64,000 bases of DNA from Maribellus sediminis (lineage in GTDB: Bacteria; Bacteroidota; Bacteroidia; Bacteroidales; Prolixibacteraceae): assembly GCF_011799805.1 (NCBI RefSeq), contig NZ_WXUB01000001.1:1715602-1779601 (forward strand). The letters run 5' to 3'. A model generated the notes under the pieces. It worked only from the letters and a program-made list of their open reading frames with translations. It ran no database searches and had not been told where the DNA came from. The position numbers and the translations under genes were made by a program. This document shows positions 25,286 through 33,714 of this stretch, piece after piece (position 1 is the stretch's first letter; each line of letters starts with the position of its first letter).

Positions 25286-28247
25286 ATGCTGCTAATCCTG
25301 ATATTTCACGCCCTTGGGCTATTTTTTTTAATTCTGGAATTAAGTCATGCATTAAAGCTGTTTCAGCTTTGCTTCGTTGTTTCCATCCCAGTTCTAATGG
25401 TTCCATAAGGTCGGTCAATTTTTCACCATCGAAAATCATTCGACTTATTATATCTTCTACAAAAGATTTTAGTTCGGCGGTTTGCAAACCATGGTCTTTA
25501 GAGATTCTAGCCAATTCTTTATCGTGCTTTTCTATTTTAAAGGTTTCGTAGCCTTGATGTAGGTTTTCTACATCGTGTCCTTTCGTCCAATCGAGACTAT
25601 TAATATAATCCGATAAATCTTCCTGCTCATCCATTAAATTGGCATTAGAGCAAAGTAAACGAATGACTTGTTCTTTCGTCAACTTCTGTGTAGCGGGTTT
25701 CTGTTGCGTGCTTTCTGCAATCAGATTTATTATATAGTCGTAATCGATAACTGCTGAGGCAAAAAGCACAAATTCAAAATCAAGTTGCTGAATATCTGGT
25801 GAAGCATCTTCTCCTTCTTTTTGCTGAATTTCTCGCAATTGTTTTGCAGTTTCTATATATGAACTTTTAAATTCAAGCAAACTTTCCTTTGGCAATATTG
25901 CTTCAATTTTATCTTGCTGTTCTTCGTCTAAATCCGTGTATTGGTCAAGTTGGGTCTTTAGTCGTTGAACCTCTTTAAAACTTTTTACAAAAGCGATGCG
26001 AGCAGCATCACCTTTCAGGTTATATACTTCCTGAGGTTCGTTAACTAATTTGTTTTCCGTCATAAAAATACCAAGTTCTTCAACTGCTTTTTGGTATTTT
26101 TCAATTACAACTGGTGCAGGGTCAACCAACCAAACTTTAACTGCTCTGTCAGCCTCCTTGCCAGAAAATAGTGTGATAGCTTGGTTTACGGCTTCCTGTT
26201 GAGAACGAAAATCTAAGATATTTCCATATGGCTTAGTATCGTTTAACACACGGTTGGTTCGTGAAAAAGCTTGAATCAGTCCGTGAAACTTCAATTTTTT
26301 ATCTACATACAGGGTGTTGAGATATTTAGAATCGAAACCTGTAAGCAACATATCTACTACAATTGTCAGGTCAATTTTATTTTTATGAGGATAGTCTTTG
26401 TTGCTATACTTTTGGTCTTTTATACGACTTTGTACATCTTGATAATACCCATCAAATTCGCTGATATTATGATTTGTGCGATATTGCTTATTATAATCGG
26501 CTAGAATTGCTTTAAGTGCTTCCTTTTTTTCTTCAGGATTTTGTTTGTTATCCTCCTGTTCGTTTATTAAATCCTCCTGTATCTGTTGAATATCCTTATT
26601 ACCCTCGGCAGGTGGAGAAAATACACAGGCAACATTTAGAGGTGAATAGTCTGGATTTATTGCTAGTTTCTGTTGTTGAATTTCTTTAAAAAGCTGATAA
26701 TATTTTATAGCATCATTAATTGAAGCTGTTGCTAGAATAGCATTAAATCTGCGATGATTGGTAGCGGCATTGTGTTTTTCAATGATAGCTTCAACCACAG
26801 CCTGCTGTGCAATTTGCTCACCAGGGTTCGGATTTTGATTTCCTTTTCCTTTGAAATAATCAATGTGAAATTTTAAAACATTTCTATCCTCAATTGCATT
26901 TGTAATTGTATATGGATGCAAAAGCTTTTCAAAAATAGAATCGGTTGTTTTATATGTAGCATATTCACCTTCCCTAATATTGTAAGTAGCATTCTCATCA
27001 AAGATTGGTGTTCCTGTAAAACCAAATAATTGAGCTTTCGGGAAGAAATCTTTGATTGCTTTGTGATTCTCTCCAAATTGTGAACGGTGGCATTCATCAA
27101 AAATGAAAACAACTCGTTTTTTACTTAAAGGTTCTAAGCGTCCTTTGTAGTTACGTTTATTTGTTCCATCTAGTGCCAGTCCAAGTTTTTGAATTGTAGT
27201 TACAATAACCTTATCAGCATAGTCAGTAGAAAGTAAACGCCGTACCAGAGTTTCGGTATTTGTGTTTTCCTCCACACTTCCTTCCTGAAATTTATTGAAT
27301 TCCTCACGAGTTTGTCGGTCGAGGTCTTTTCGGTCAACCACAAACAAGCATTTTTCAATATCTGGATTATCTTTTAGGAGCGTAGATGCTTTAAACGAGG
27401 TCAACGTTTTACCGCTACCAGTAGTATGCCAGATATATCCATTCCCTCTGTTCTCATGAATACAATCAACAATAGCTTTTACCGCATAAATTTGGTAAGG
27501 TCGCATTACAAGAATTTTTTGTTCGCTTTCGACCAAAACCATGTATTTGCTAATCATTTCACCAAGTGTACACTTGGAAAGGAATTTTTGCGAAAAGGTT
27601 TCCAGATGAGTTATTTTATTATTGTCTTCATCTGCCAGTTGATATATCGGCAAGAATTGTTCATCTGCGTTAAATGCAAAATGTTGATTCTTGTTGTTTG
27701 CAAAATAATATGTGTTTGTTTTATTACTCACAATGAATAATTGCATAAAACATAGTAGCGAATTTCCATACCCATTCCCAGCTTCATTTTTGTATTCCAC
27801 TATCTGGTGCATGGCTTTTCGTGGCGATATATCTAGTTTCTTTAATTCAATTTGCACCACCGGCAATCCATTTATAAGTAATATTACATCATAGCGTTGA
27901 TGGCTGTTTTCTGTATTAATGCGTAATTGACGAATAACCTCATAATCGTTTTTACACCAATCTTTAATGTTTACCAATGTATAATGCATTGGTGTTCCGT
28001 CCTCTCTTTGGAAGTATTGTCTTTCGCGTAACAATTTTGATGCTGCGAAAACATCTGGATTGATGATTTCTTCACGTAGCCTCAGAAACTCACTTTCTGT
28101 AAGCCGAACATGGTTTAGTGCTTCAAACTTTGTTTTGAAGTTCTCTTCTAGTGACTTTCTATCAACGATGTCCGATCGGAAGGTGTATTTTAGCTCTTCT
28201 GTGAGCTGCTTAACCAAATTTTCTTCTATTTGTATTTCTTTTGTCAT
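25278..28247 (-). CDS. hsdR: Type I restriction endonuclease subunit HsdR
   Basis: A 989-residue motor nuclease. The N-terminal PD-(D/E)xK nuclease shows Asp120 in 'RYDVILLINGLP' and Glu134-Leu-Lys136 in 'VQIELKK'. The SF2 translocase follows with Walker A 'WHTTGSGKT' (273-281), the DECH box in 'FDECHRSQFG' (about 383) and 'FGFTGTPIF'. The C-terminal third is helical and binds the methyltransferase core. It translocates DNA with ATP and cuts unmethylated phage DNA. No frameshift or lost motif is visible. Its start overlaps the stop of the XRE regulator (ATGA), and its end overlaps hsdS by 8 bp. Confidence 0.95.
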   Translation of the reverse strand: MTKEIQIEENLVKQLTEELKYTFRSDIVDRKSLEENFKTKFEALNHVRLTESEFLRLREEIINPDVFAASKLLRERQYFQREDGTPMHYTLVNIKDWCKNDYEVIRQLRINTENSHQRYDVILLINGLPVVQIELKKLDISPRKAMHQIVEYKNEAGNGYGNSLLCFMQLFIVSNKTNTYYFANNKNQHFAFNADEQFLPIYQLADEDNNKITHLETFSQKFLSKCTLGEMISKYMVLVESEQKILVMRPYQIYAVKAIVDCIHENRGNGYIWHTTGSGKTLTSFKASTLLKDNPDIEKCLFVVDRKDLDRQTREEFNKFQEGSVEENTNTETLVRRLLSTDYADKVIVTTIQKLGLALDGTNKRNYKGRLEPLSKKRVVFIFDECHRSQFGENHKAIKDFFPKAQLFGFTGTPIFDENATYNIREGEYATYKTTDSIFEKLLHPYTITNAIEDRNVLKFHIDYFKGKGNQNPNPGEQIAQQAVVEAIIEKHNAATNHRRFNAILATASINDAIKYYQLFKEIQQQKLAINPDYSPLNVACVFSPPAEGNKDIQQIQEDLINEQEDNKQNPEEKKEALKAILADYNKQYRTNHNISEFDGYYQDVQSRIKDQKYSNKDYPHKNKIDLTIVVDMLLTGFDSKYLNTLYVDKKLKFHGLIQAFSRTNRVLNDTKPYGNILDFRSQQEAVNQAITLFSGKEADRAVKVWLVDPAPVVIEKYQKAVEELGIFMTENKLVNEPQEVYNLKGDAARIAFVKSFKEVQRLKTQLDQYTDLDEEQQDKIEAILPKESLLEFKSSYIETAKQLREIQQKEGEDASPDIQQLDFEFVLFASAVIDYDYIINLIAESTQQKPATQKLTKEQVIRLLCSNANLMDEQEDLSDYINSLDWTKGHDVENLHQGYETFKIEKHDKELARISKDHGLQTAELKSFVEDIISRMIFDGEKLTDLMEPLELGWKQRSKAETALMHDLIPELKKIAQGREISGLAAYE

Positions 28248-28435
28248 TTATCTTCTTTCAGTAAATCTTTAGGGTTGACATCAAGTATTCTTGCGATCTC
28301 GTAAAGCACTTCAAGTCTGGGTTGCTGTCGATTCTGGACATAGCCATTCACCATATTGTAACTCTTCCCGAGCTGTTCAGCCAACCATTTTTGTTTTATT
28401 CCCTTTTCTTCAAGTACTTCTTTTATTCGGTTCAT
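28244..28435 (-). CDS. XRE-type helix-turn-helix regulator of the R-M operon
   Basis: A 63-residue single-domain Cro/CI-type protein from the ATG at 28435 (MNRIKEVLEEKGIKQ), the usual family start; an in-frame ATG at 28468 would add 11 residues. The helix-turn-helix is 'KQKWLAEQLGKSYNMVNGYV', followed by the typical 'PRLEVLYEIARILDVNPKDL' ending. Its stop overlaps the hsdR ATG, so it heads the operon and probably acts like a controller protein that times or represses restriction. Its operator may lie among the hairpins further upstream (28552-28709). Confidence 0.85.
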   Translation of the reverse strand: MNRIKEVLEEKGIKQKWLAEQLGKSYNMVNGYVQNRQQPRLEVLYEIARILDVNPKDLLKEDK

Positions 28436-28468
28436 TTCCGTATAAATTTTAGTCGCCAATATAATCAT

Positions 28469-29509
28469 TTAGACTATTTATCTCGAAAAACAATACAAAA
28501 AATGTTTGAATTATATATTGTGTACCATATAATAAGGCTACTGTGGTATGCCCGAAGTCGGTTTTTCGACATCGGCTCATTTTCAAAGGATTAACGCTAT
28601 CTGTTTTTTTTCGCGTTGATTTTTTGTCATTTACCGACTTCCATTTTTCAGTTCGGCTGATTATTAGGCTATTGCATAGCTAGTCCCGAACTTCCATTTG
28701 TTAGTTCGGCTGGTGATGTTTTGAGCTGCCGTCAAAGCGCGTGTATGCACAGGAGTTCTTTTCAGGCTTTTTTACCCGCTTTTCATTTTCCCGCTAGTTA
28801 TAATAGCCTGTAGTCTCTGGAGCCAAATTACAGCTTCATTTTACGTATGAAATTGATGTTTTTCATAGTGAAATTCCGTATAAATTTTTTAAAATTTTGG
28901 AAGTATACATGAGAGCGGTTGTGTGATATGAATTGCCCCCGGTCGATTTTTTGCCGGGAAAACGTATAAAATTTTGCATGGGTGGGGTACCCTCGCTTTT
29001 TTCATTCGTTACTATTCAAATTCGTTTTAAAAATTCAGGTTTGCATTTAACATTTCAATTTCTGTTGCTACCTTTAGCATCGAATAAAAACCGATTGCGA
29101 ATGAAGTAAACCTTTTTAGGTAGATAAAATATTGATGTTGCTGCGATTGTCCGGTTCCAGAAATCCGCCAGATTTTAATGAATACACCGAGGAAAATAGC
29201 AGGACGGTTAACGTATGGGCGTAACCGGCTTGTTGGTGTATGGGCTTCTGGCGGAGCCTCTCTGGTTGACAAGTTTGGTTGCGCCTTCTTGTTTTAACGA
29301 CATAAGCAAAAACTTTAACGTGTTTATACCGAGTTTAATATATGCGTTGCTTACCCTGAATCAGGAACCGCCAGAGTGTTTTTTTTATACACCCAGGGAT
29401 AGCTTACGTTGAGGCGTGGGCTGTTCGTACTGATTAATTGGTAAGTTCAGCCTAACGCTTCTAAAAATAAACCCCTTCTGTGGGCTGTAGAAGGATAATT
29501 AATTTTTCT
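28469..29509. other. 1-kb gene-free stretch upstream of the R-M operon
   Basis: No open frame here has a convincing start, composition or family match. It contains three CCGA...TCGG hairpins (28552-28709), a CCCGG/CCGGG hairpin at about 28938-28958, and a GGGGTACCC palindrome near 28984. It must hold the promoter of the XRE-hsd operon and could encode a small RNA, but I see no known RNA family. Confidence 0.4.
28552..28709. repeat. Three CCGA...TCGG hairpins, two of them sequence repeats
   Basis: Hairpins occupy 28552-28575, 28634-28656 and 28686-28709. The last two share the sequence CCGA(A)CTTCCATTT..TAGTTCGGCTG apart from a few changes. They lie 117-275 bp upstream of the XRE start and could be operators or a structured leader. 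Confidence 0.5.
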
Positions 29510-30049
29510 ATGAAAAACCCGTTATATGTACTAATTGGACTAATTCTTTTTATTGTGATTATAATTTGGGCTTCCGTTGCCCCGCCTACTTCAAAGGCTA
29601 CTCCATTTCCTACTTCTCCCGATGAATTTGGTACGCATTTTTTCAACTGTCTTAAGACCAACGATCTCAATTCTTTTCGCAACTATTTTCTTTCGGAGCA
29701 AGAACTTCGAGATGTTTTGGCCAATGGTTCTCTGAATATTCCTAAAGAAGAACACCAAAACACTATTGATTTTTATTTGAAAGATACTGGCAAGCCTGGC
29801 TTTGTTGCTGATGTTCTTGATGATTTTCGTTCTGACAGGAGTGTTAAAGGTGTGGACTGGAGCGATTCTTATTTTGAATCTGTTGAATATTCTGTTGACA
29901 CCGAGGAGCTCGAAGAAATGGATGTTTATTATTTTACCATTACTTTTCTTTGTAAAGGTGAACGTTATAAATTTGATAAGATTGGTGCCCTTAAGGTGAG
30001 GTACTATTATAATGAAGTCACTTATGACCGCTATATCCTATTCTTCTAA
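29510..30049 (+). CDS. Membrane-anchored protein of unknown function (island cargo)
   Basis: I do not recognise this 179-residue protein. From the ATG at 29510 it has one N-terminal membrane helix (about 5-23, followed by APPTSKATPFP), then an acidic globular domain with the pattern of an NTF2/DUF4878-like fold ('FFNCLKTNDLNSFRNYFLSE' start, strand-rich end 'VYYFTITFLCKGERYKF'). It is the only plus-strand gene in the right part of the cargo and lies divergently from the R-M operon. Codons are noticeably T-ending compared with neighbours. It could be independent cargo; no function can be assigned. Confidence 0.6.
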   Translation: MKNPLYVLIGLILFIVIIIWASVAPPTSKATPFPTSPDEFGTHFFNCLKTNDLNSFRNYFLSEQELRDVLANGSLNIPKEEHQNTIDFYLKDTGKPGFVADVLDDFRSDRSVKGVDWSDSYFESVEYSVDTEELEEMDVYYFTITFLCKGERYKFDKIGALKVRYYYNEVTYDRYILFF

Positions 30050-30057
30050 ATAAAAAA

Positions 30058-30084
30058 AGGCCGGGAGAAATTAACTCCCAGCCT
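30058..30084 (-). terminator. Convergent terminator between cargo and helicase operon
   Basis: The minus RNA forms a 10-bp stem AGGCTGGGAG/CTCCCGGCCT (one U-G) ending in TTTTTTTATTT. On the plus strand it has one mismatch and a weaker tail. Confidence 0.7.
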
Positions 30085-30158
30085 CTTATCTTTTATACCG
30101 ATTACCTTTCGTAAAACCATTCTTTCGGTTGTTTACTTACGTTGGATTTTAAATTAAA

Positions 30159-30365
30159 TCTGACTCATTTTTGCTTCATCTGACATTTTGCTATTCCCTA
30201 ATTTTGTAATCATTTGTTAATCAGCCGACACAAATAAATGTTGTTTCGGGAATTGGTTTAATTATCTGACTTATTGCTACTTTATCATTTTGTAAGTTAC
30301 TGACAATCTGCCAAGTCCCCAAAAAGTTGACTTGGTAATTTAATTGATTCTCTGACACTTTGCTA
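30159..30365. repeat. Four degenerate TCTGAC..(T)TTGCTA repeats
   Basis: Copies start at 30159 (TCTGACTCATTTTTGCT), 30179 (TCTGACATTTTGCTA), 30265 (TCTGACTTATTGCTA) and 30351 (TCTGACACTTTGCTA). They fill most of the 386-bp gene-free stretch between the terminator and the helicase gene and look like spaced protein-binding sites or iterons. Confidence 0.45.
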
Positions 30366-30412
30366 CAATCAGTTGCTTTACAACTTTCCTTTTCAAACCA
30401 CACTTCAGGAGG

Positions 30413-30466
30413 AGTGCATAGGTTTAGTGAATCTACCTTAATACAACTTCACTATTTCGTTGCACT
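30413..30466. repeat. 54-bp palindromic boundary element, right copy
   Basis: It begins AGTGCATAGG and ends TCGTTGCACT, with the core TACCTTAATAC, the exact reverse complement of the left copy's core. An inner inverted repeat TAGTGAA/TTCACTA is clear. It lies 5 bp after the helicase stop. It is the inverted partner of 20574-20627. Confidence 0.6.
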
Positions 30467-30471
30467 GTTTA

Positions 30472-32397
30472 TTATTTCGGGCTTAACTTTCCTTGATAAT
30501 ATACCAGATGTTTGAAGTCGTAGGTTTCCAAATAATCTTCAATCGTTTCGTTTATCTTATCCAGCCTTAATTTGCCATTTGACCTTGTAGTATGCAGACA
30601 AAACTTATAAAGGTTATCAATCAATATCGATGAATTGGTTGGATTTTGGACATCTTGTTTGAGTAGTTTTTTCCATTCTAATGCTGTAAGTAATTCGCCT
30701 TTTTGATGATAAATATTTTCCATTAACGTTTTTATTTTTGCTGGTGTTGTACCTTCAAAAAATTTAATGGCTGAATTGATGTGATTAAACTTATTCCCGT
30801 TAAGGCTCATTAATTCCTGCAACACTCCTTCATGGTTATGGCTCTGCCTGAACAGGGAATTGATTTCAATTAATCGTTTGGGCGTTATCTGTGCCTTTTT
30901 TCCTAACTCATGAATCTCACGCAGTTTGTCTTCCCTCTCTTGAAGCGTCTTTAAACCTTTCGATCCGAAATGCTTATTGATAGTGTCTACCATGTTTGAC
31001 TCTGAATAATTGAAGTTCATTTTCACGGCCAAATCGTTAATGAGGTCGTGATCGCTTTCAATGTATTCTCGCAATCGAGTTTGCGCAGTCTTTCTACTTT
31101 TCTGCTGAGAACCTGCCGGAGTTACAACAATACCATCTAATTCAGGTAAGCATTGGAATTCAATATCTGGGAATAGACTTTCTGTTACCAATATTAGGTC
31201 ATCACCACTCAGTCCGCGCAACTTTTCATATACACTGTATGCGATTTTACACTTATCAGCTGTAAGGATGTTTTTGTTATTCAGATAAACCTGATCCGAG
31301 ATCATCGGTTTCAATCTCTTCAGAAGTTGCTGTATCTGCTTATTATCCGATGCCAGTACTTCGGTGACAAAATCAATGCGTTCCTGTATTTCGTTAGAAT
31401 CAAACGCCTCCAGCTGCTTTCCATACGGTGAATTGTAGTAGTGGTAGCTCCTTTTATAATTTCGACAACGCCCCAAGTATTGTGCAAAACCAAATGGATC
31501 GAAGCAATCTAACAAGTAAACCTGTTGGATATCTTGGCTCGTAATATTGACTCCGGCTTGTGCTACGCTATTGATAAGGAATACATCAAAATTTGTGGGT
31601 AGGCTGTCATTATTCATCAAATACTGCCATTCGGTCTTACTTTTTGTATCAGCATTCAGGATGCACACATTTATTGATGAATTGTACTCTGTAATTAAAC
31701 TTCTCAATTGTTCCTGGTGCCTTTTTGTTTCCATAAAAACTACTACCGGACCCTTAAAATCTTCGGTGATTTCATAAGCTACTGTTCGTAACAATCCTTT
31801 CTTTACTGTTGTCTGGTAAACCTCCTGTTTCCTGTCTTTTTTAAATTGAAACTCTATTTCATTATCAATTTCCAAGAGAAATTTGCTTACCCAACTTGAA
31901 GGCGTTGCACTAAATCCGATTACAGGAAATTCCTTATCCAGTATCGCCTGCATTGTAGCAGTATGTTTTTCTCTGGGAGCTTGCAGGTATGTATGGGTTT
32001 CATCCATTATTACCACAGTATCTTTTCCGGTAAAGTTGATTTCTTCAATCAGTTTGTAAGCCGAATCGACCGTTGATAACATGATTCGATTTTTTATCGT
32101 CGATTTATTATCAGCAATAGCTTTTTCTATCGTTCTGCTGTTTACAATTACTGCATCAAGCCCCTTGGCAACCAGTTTAACCTTGACCTGCTCGGTTATG
32201 GATATCTGCGGAAAGAGAACCACAAAGTTTTTATCTGGATTACATTCCATGATTTCAATTGCCATCGTCGTTTTTCCTGAACCGACTGGAGAGTTAAAGT
32301 GAATTTTAATACCGTTTTTTATGGCATCGTCACACTTTTTTAAAATCTCATCACTTTTTTCGCTTAGGTATTTGTTAATTGTTATTGGCTGTTCCAT
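30472..32397 (-). CDS. SF2 DEAD/DEAH-like helicase of the element core
   Basis: A 641-residue superfamily 2 helicase: Walker A 'NSPVGSGKTT' (35-44), DETH box (132-135), motif III SAT (163-165), motif V-like 'INSVAQAGVNI' and motif VI 'FAQYLGRCRNYKRSYHY'. The C-terminal 280 residues are helical and unassigned. The layout recalls replication or origin-binding helicases of mobile elements rather than R-M or CRISPR helicases, and I see no nuclease domain. It is the last gene of a four-gene minus-strand operon with DNA-binding proteins, so replication or transfer of the excised island is the likeliest role, by inference. Confidence 0.8.
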   Translation of the reverse strand: MEQPITINKYLSEKSDEILKKCDDAIKNGIKIHFNSPVGSGKTTMAIEIMECNPDKNFVVLFPQISITEQVKVKLVAKGLDAVIVNSRTIEKAIADNKSTIKNRIMLSTVDSAYKLIEEINFTGKDTVVIMDETHTYLQAPREKHTATMQAILDKEFPVIGFSATPSSWVSKFLLEIDNEIEFQFKKDRKQEVYQTTVKKGLLRTVAYEITEDFKGPVVVFMETKRHQEQLRSLITEYNSSINVCILNADTKSKTEWQYLMNNDSLPTNFDVFLINSVAQAGVNITSQDIQQVYLLDCFDPFGFAQYLGRCRNYKRSYHYYNSPYGKQLEAFDSNEIQERIDFVTEVLASDNKQIQQLLKRLKPMISDQVYLNNKNILTADKCKIAYSVYEKLRGLSGDDLILVTESLFPDIEFQCLPELDGIVVTPAGSQQKSRKTAQTRLREYIESDHDLINDLAVKMNFNYSESNMVDTINKHFGSKGLKTLQEREDKLREIHELGKKAQITPKRLIEINSLFRQSHNHEGVLQELMSLNGNKFNHINSAIKFFEGTTPAKIKTLMENIYHQKGELLTALEWKKLLKQDVQNPTNSSILIDNLYKFCLHTTRSNGKLRLDKINETIEDYLETYDFKHLVYYQGKLSPK

Positions 32398-32557
32398 CGT
32401 TCTCCACGTTAAGGTTTAATTCAACTTTTTTTATCGTTCCATCTTCAATTAAATGCCGGATTGCGCGACCTGAACAACCCAATTTTTGACGAACCTCCTT
32501 TAATGTTGCAGCGGTTCTTCCATCGGCTAAAATATAGTTTATTTCAAAATTCTTCAT
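32375..32557 (-). CDS. Small HTH protein (excisionase-like candidate)
   Basis: A 60-residue protein from the ATG at 32557 (MKNFEINYILADG); an in-frame ATG at 32587 would add 10 residues. The segment 'ATLKEVRQKLGCSGRAIRHL' followed by 'IEDGTIKKV' has the shape of a winged helix-turn-helix of the MerR/excisionase type. Its stop overlaps the helicase start by 23 bp. In an integrative element such a gene may be the excisionase or a copy regulator; no further evidence. Confidence 0.6.
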   Translation of the reverse strand: MKNFEINYILADGRTAATLKEVRQKLGCSGRAIRHLIEDGTIKKVELNLNVENDGTANNN

Positions 32558-32606
32558 CGTTTCTAGTTTTAAAAGCCCAGGCACCATAGGCCCCGGACAT
32601 TGTTAA

Positions 32607-32861
32607 TCATTTTTCATTCTCAGTTGTGATATTACTTTCTCCGTAATAGTTTGGATTGAGGTTCGCAAGCGCGTGTTGGAGAAAAATATTCTCAACTTCT
32701 GGTCTGCTCTTAATCGCCTTACCCATCAACCTTACAAGGGCATCGTATGGATGAGTATCTTTCCAAAAATATTTGAGGGTCATTTCTTCCCAAATTTGAG
32801 CTGCCTCTGACCTGAGGACCATCGGGTGTATTTCAAGTGTTGCTTCATTTTCCATTTTCAT
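32607..32861 (-). CDS. Small acidic protein of unknown function
   Basis: An 84-residue protein (82 if the second ATG at 32855 is used). It is not recognised. It is predicted to be helical and cytoplasmic, with one aromatic segment 'EEMTLKYFWKDTHPYDALVR'. The start overlaps the end of the RHH-like gene by 17 bp in another frame, and it is 49 bp upstream of the HTH gene, so it belongs to the element-core operon. Confidence 0.6.
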   Translation of the reverse strand: MKMENEATLEIHPMVLRSEAAQIWEEMTLKYFWKDTHPYDALVRLMGKAIKSRPEVENIFLQHALANLNPNYYGESNITTENEK

Positions 32862-33018
32862 CTGTTTTTAGATTCATAAAATCATTTTCGTGTAGCTCGT
32901 TCACAAGGTTGCGGAACAAAGCCGATTGCGTTTTAAAAGGCGATTGGGCGCATAGGTCATCCCATTGTTGCCGTGTCGTTGGCGTAAGCCTTACGTGTAG
33001 TTGCAGATTCTTCTTCAT
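32845..33018 (-). CDS. 57-residue ribbon-helix-helix-like protein
   Basis: A short gene read directly from the minus strand: MKKNLQLHVRLTPTTRQQWD begins an N-terminal strand 'LQLHVRLTP', then helix 'TRQQWDDLCAQS', a turn, and helix 'TQSALFRNLVNELHEN', ending KTDENGK. This is the arrangement of CopG/MobC-type ribbon-helix-helix DNA-binding proteins. It is the first gene of the helicase operon and its stop lies 17 bases inside the next gene. Two palindromes directly upstream (33063-33123) are candidate operators. It may be an autorepressor or a relaxosome accessory protein. Confidence 0.65.
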   Translation of the reverse strand: MKKNLQLHVRLTPTTRQQWDDLCAQSPFKTQSALFRNLVNELHENDFMNLKTDENGK

Positions 33019-33062
33019 TGCTATTGTTTTGTTATTAACTTGCTGATTATACAGCTCTTATC

Positions 33063-33123
33063 CTATGTTTATCATAGTAATTTCGGTACACATATTTGAA
33101 GTTTCGAGGTATAAATATGTACC
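33063..33123. promoter_or_regulatory. Candidate operators of the helicase operon
   Basis: CTATGTTTATCATAG (33063-33077) is a perfect 5-5-5 palindrome. GGTACACATATTT (33085-33097) and AAATATGTACC (33113-33123) form an inverted repeat with one extra base in the left arm. All lie 45-105 bp upstream of the RHH-like gene. Confidence 0.45.
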
Positions 33124-33714
33124 ATTTTGCCATTTATTTTGATGGTATTGGAAGTCCTTCAATCGATTCTAAATGTATTCCCCGGTTCGCAAACAAAATT
33201 GTTGAAATGCATCAGTTTTGATTGCTCATTTAATTTGTAAACTGAACCATTTTTTATTCCGGCCCTGGAAAGGGAGTATGCTTATCGATTGAACCACGAA
33301 ATTCTACTCGGACATTAGCTTTTTTTGAGGATTGCATCCTTCTGAGACCAACCACAAGCCTGTACACGCCTTTGGATGCCTGATTACTATTAATTGGGTC
33401 AGTATTGTGTTAACGTGGTGGAACTGGTTTCTTTTTATGTTTCGATTTTAATCTTACTTCGAGTAGTTTAAAATCGTTTGGGGCTTGGCTCACTTCATCA
33501 ACGCATCTATATTTACATAAACAGTTATTGATAAAACACGGGGGTGTCTTATAATCTGTCTATGCAAAATATCTGCTTCTGGGGCATTTTGTAGCGCCTT
33601 TTTCCTGTTGTTAATAACTTTTAATATAAATCTTCAGTCAGTCGGTTTCGTGCTAAAAATTACCTATTCCTGTTTAAAGATAGTTTAAAGATTAGGTGGG
33701 CGAAATTCCTGTAA
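33124..33714. other. Gene-free right end of the island
   Basis: A 590-bp stretch with no credible gene. Next to the right att repeat is a direct repeat of GTTTAAAGAT (33672-33681 and 33683-33692) with an 11-bp period, suitable for a recombinase or excisionase bound on one DNA face. It may also contain the origin of replication or transfer, which I cannot identify. Confidence 0.4.

Noticed and set aside
28634..28709. Possible CRISPR array from two similar hairpin repeats
   Set aside because: Only two imperfect copies, a short irregular spacer and no cas genes.
29440..29470. Integron attC-like core GCCTAAC near the end of the gene-free region
   Set aside because: No matching GTTRRRY partner with proper spacing and no integron integrase; a 7-base match is expected by chance.
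30221..30403. 60-codon minus-strand frame in the repeat region upstream of the helicase end
   Set aside because: No recognisable features; its residues follow from the TCTGAC/TTGCTA repeats.
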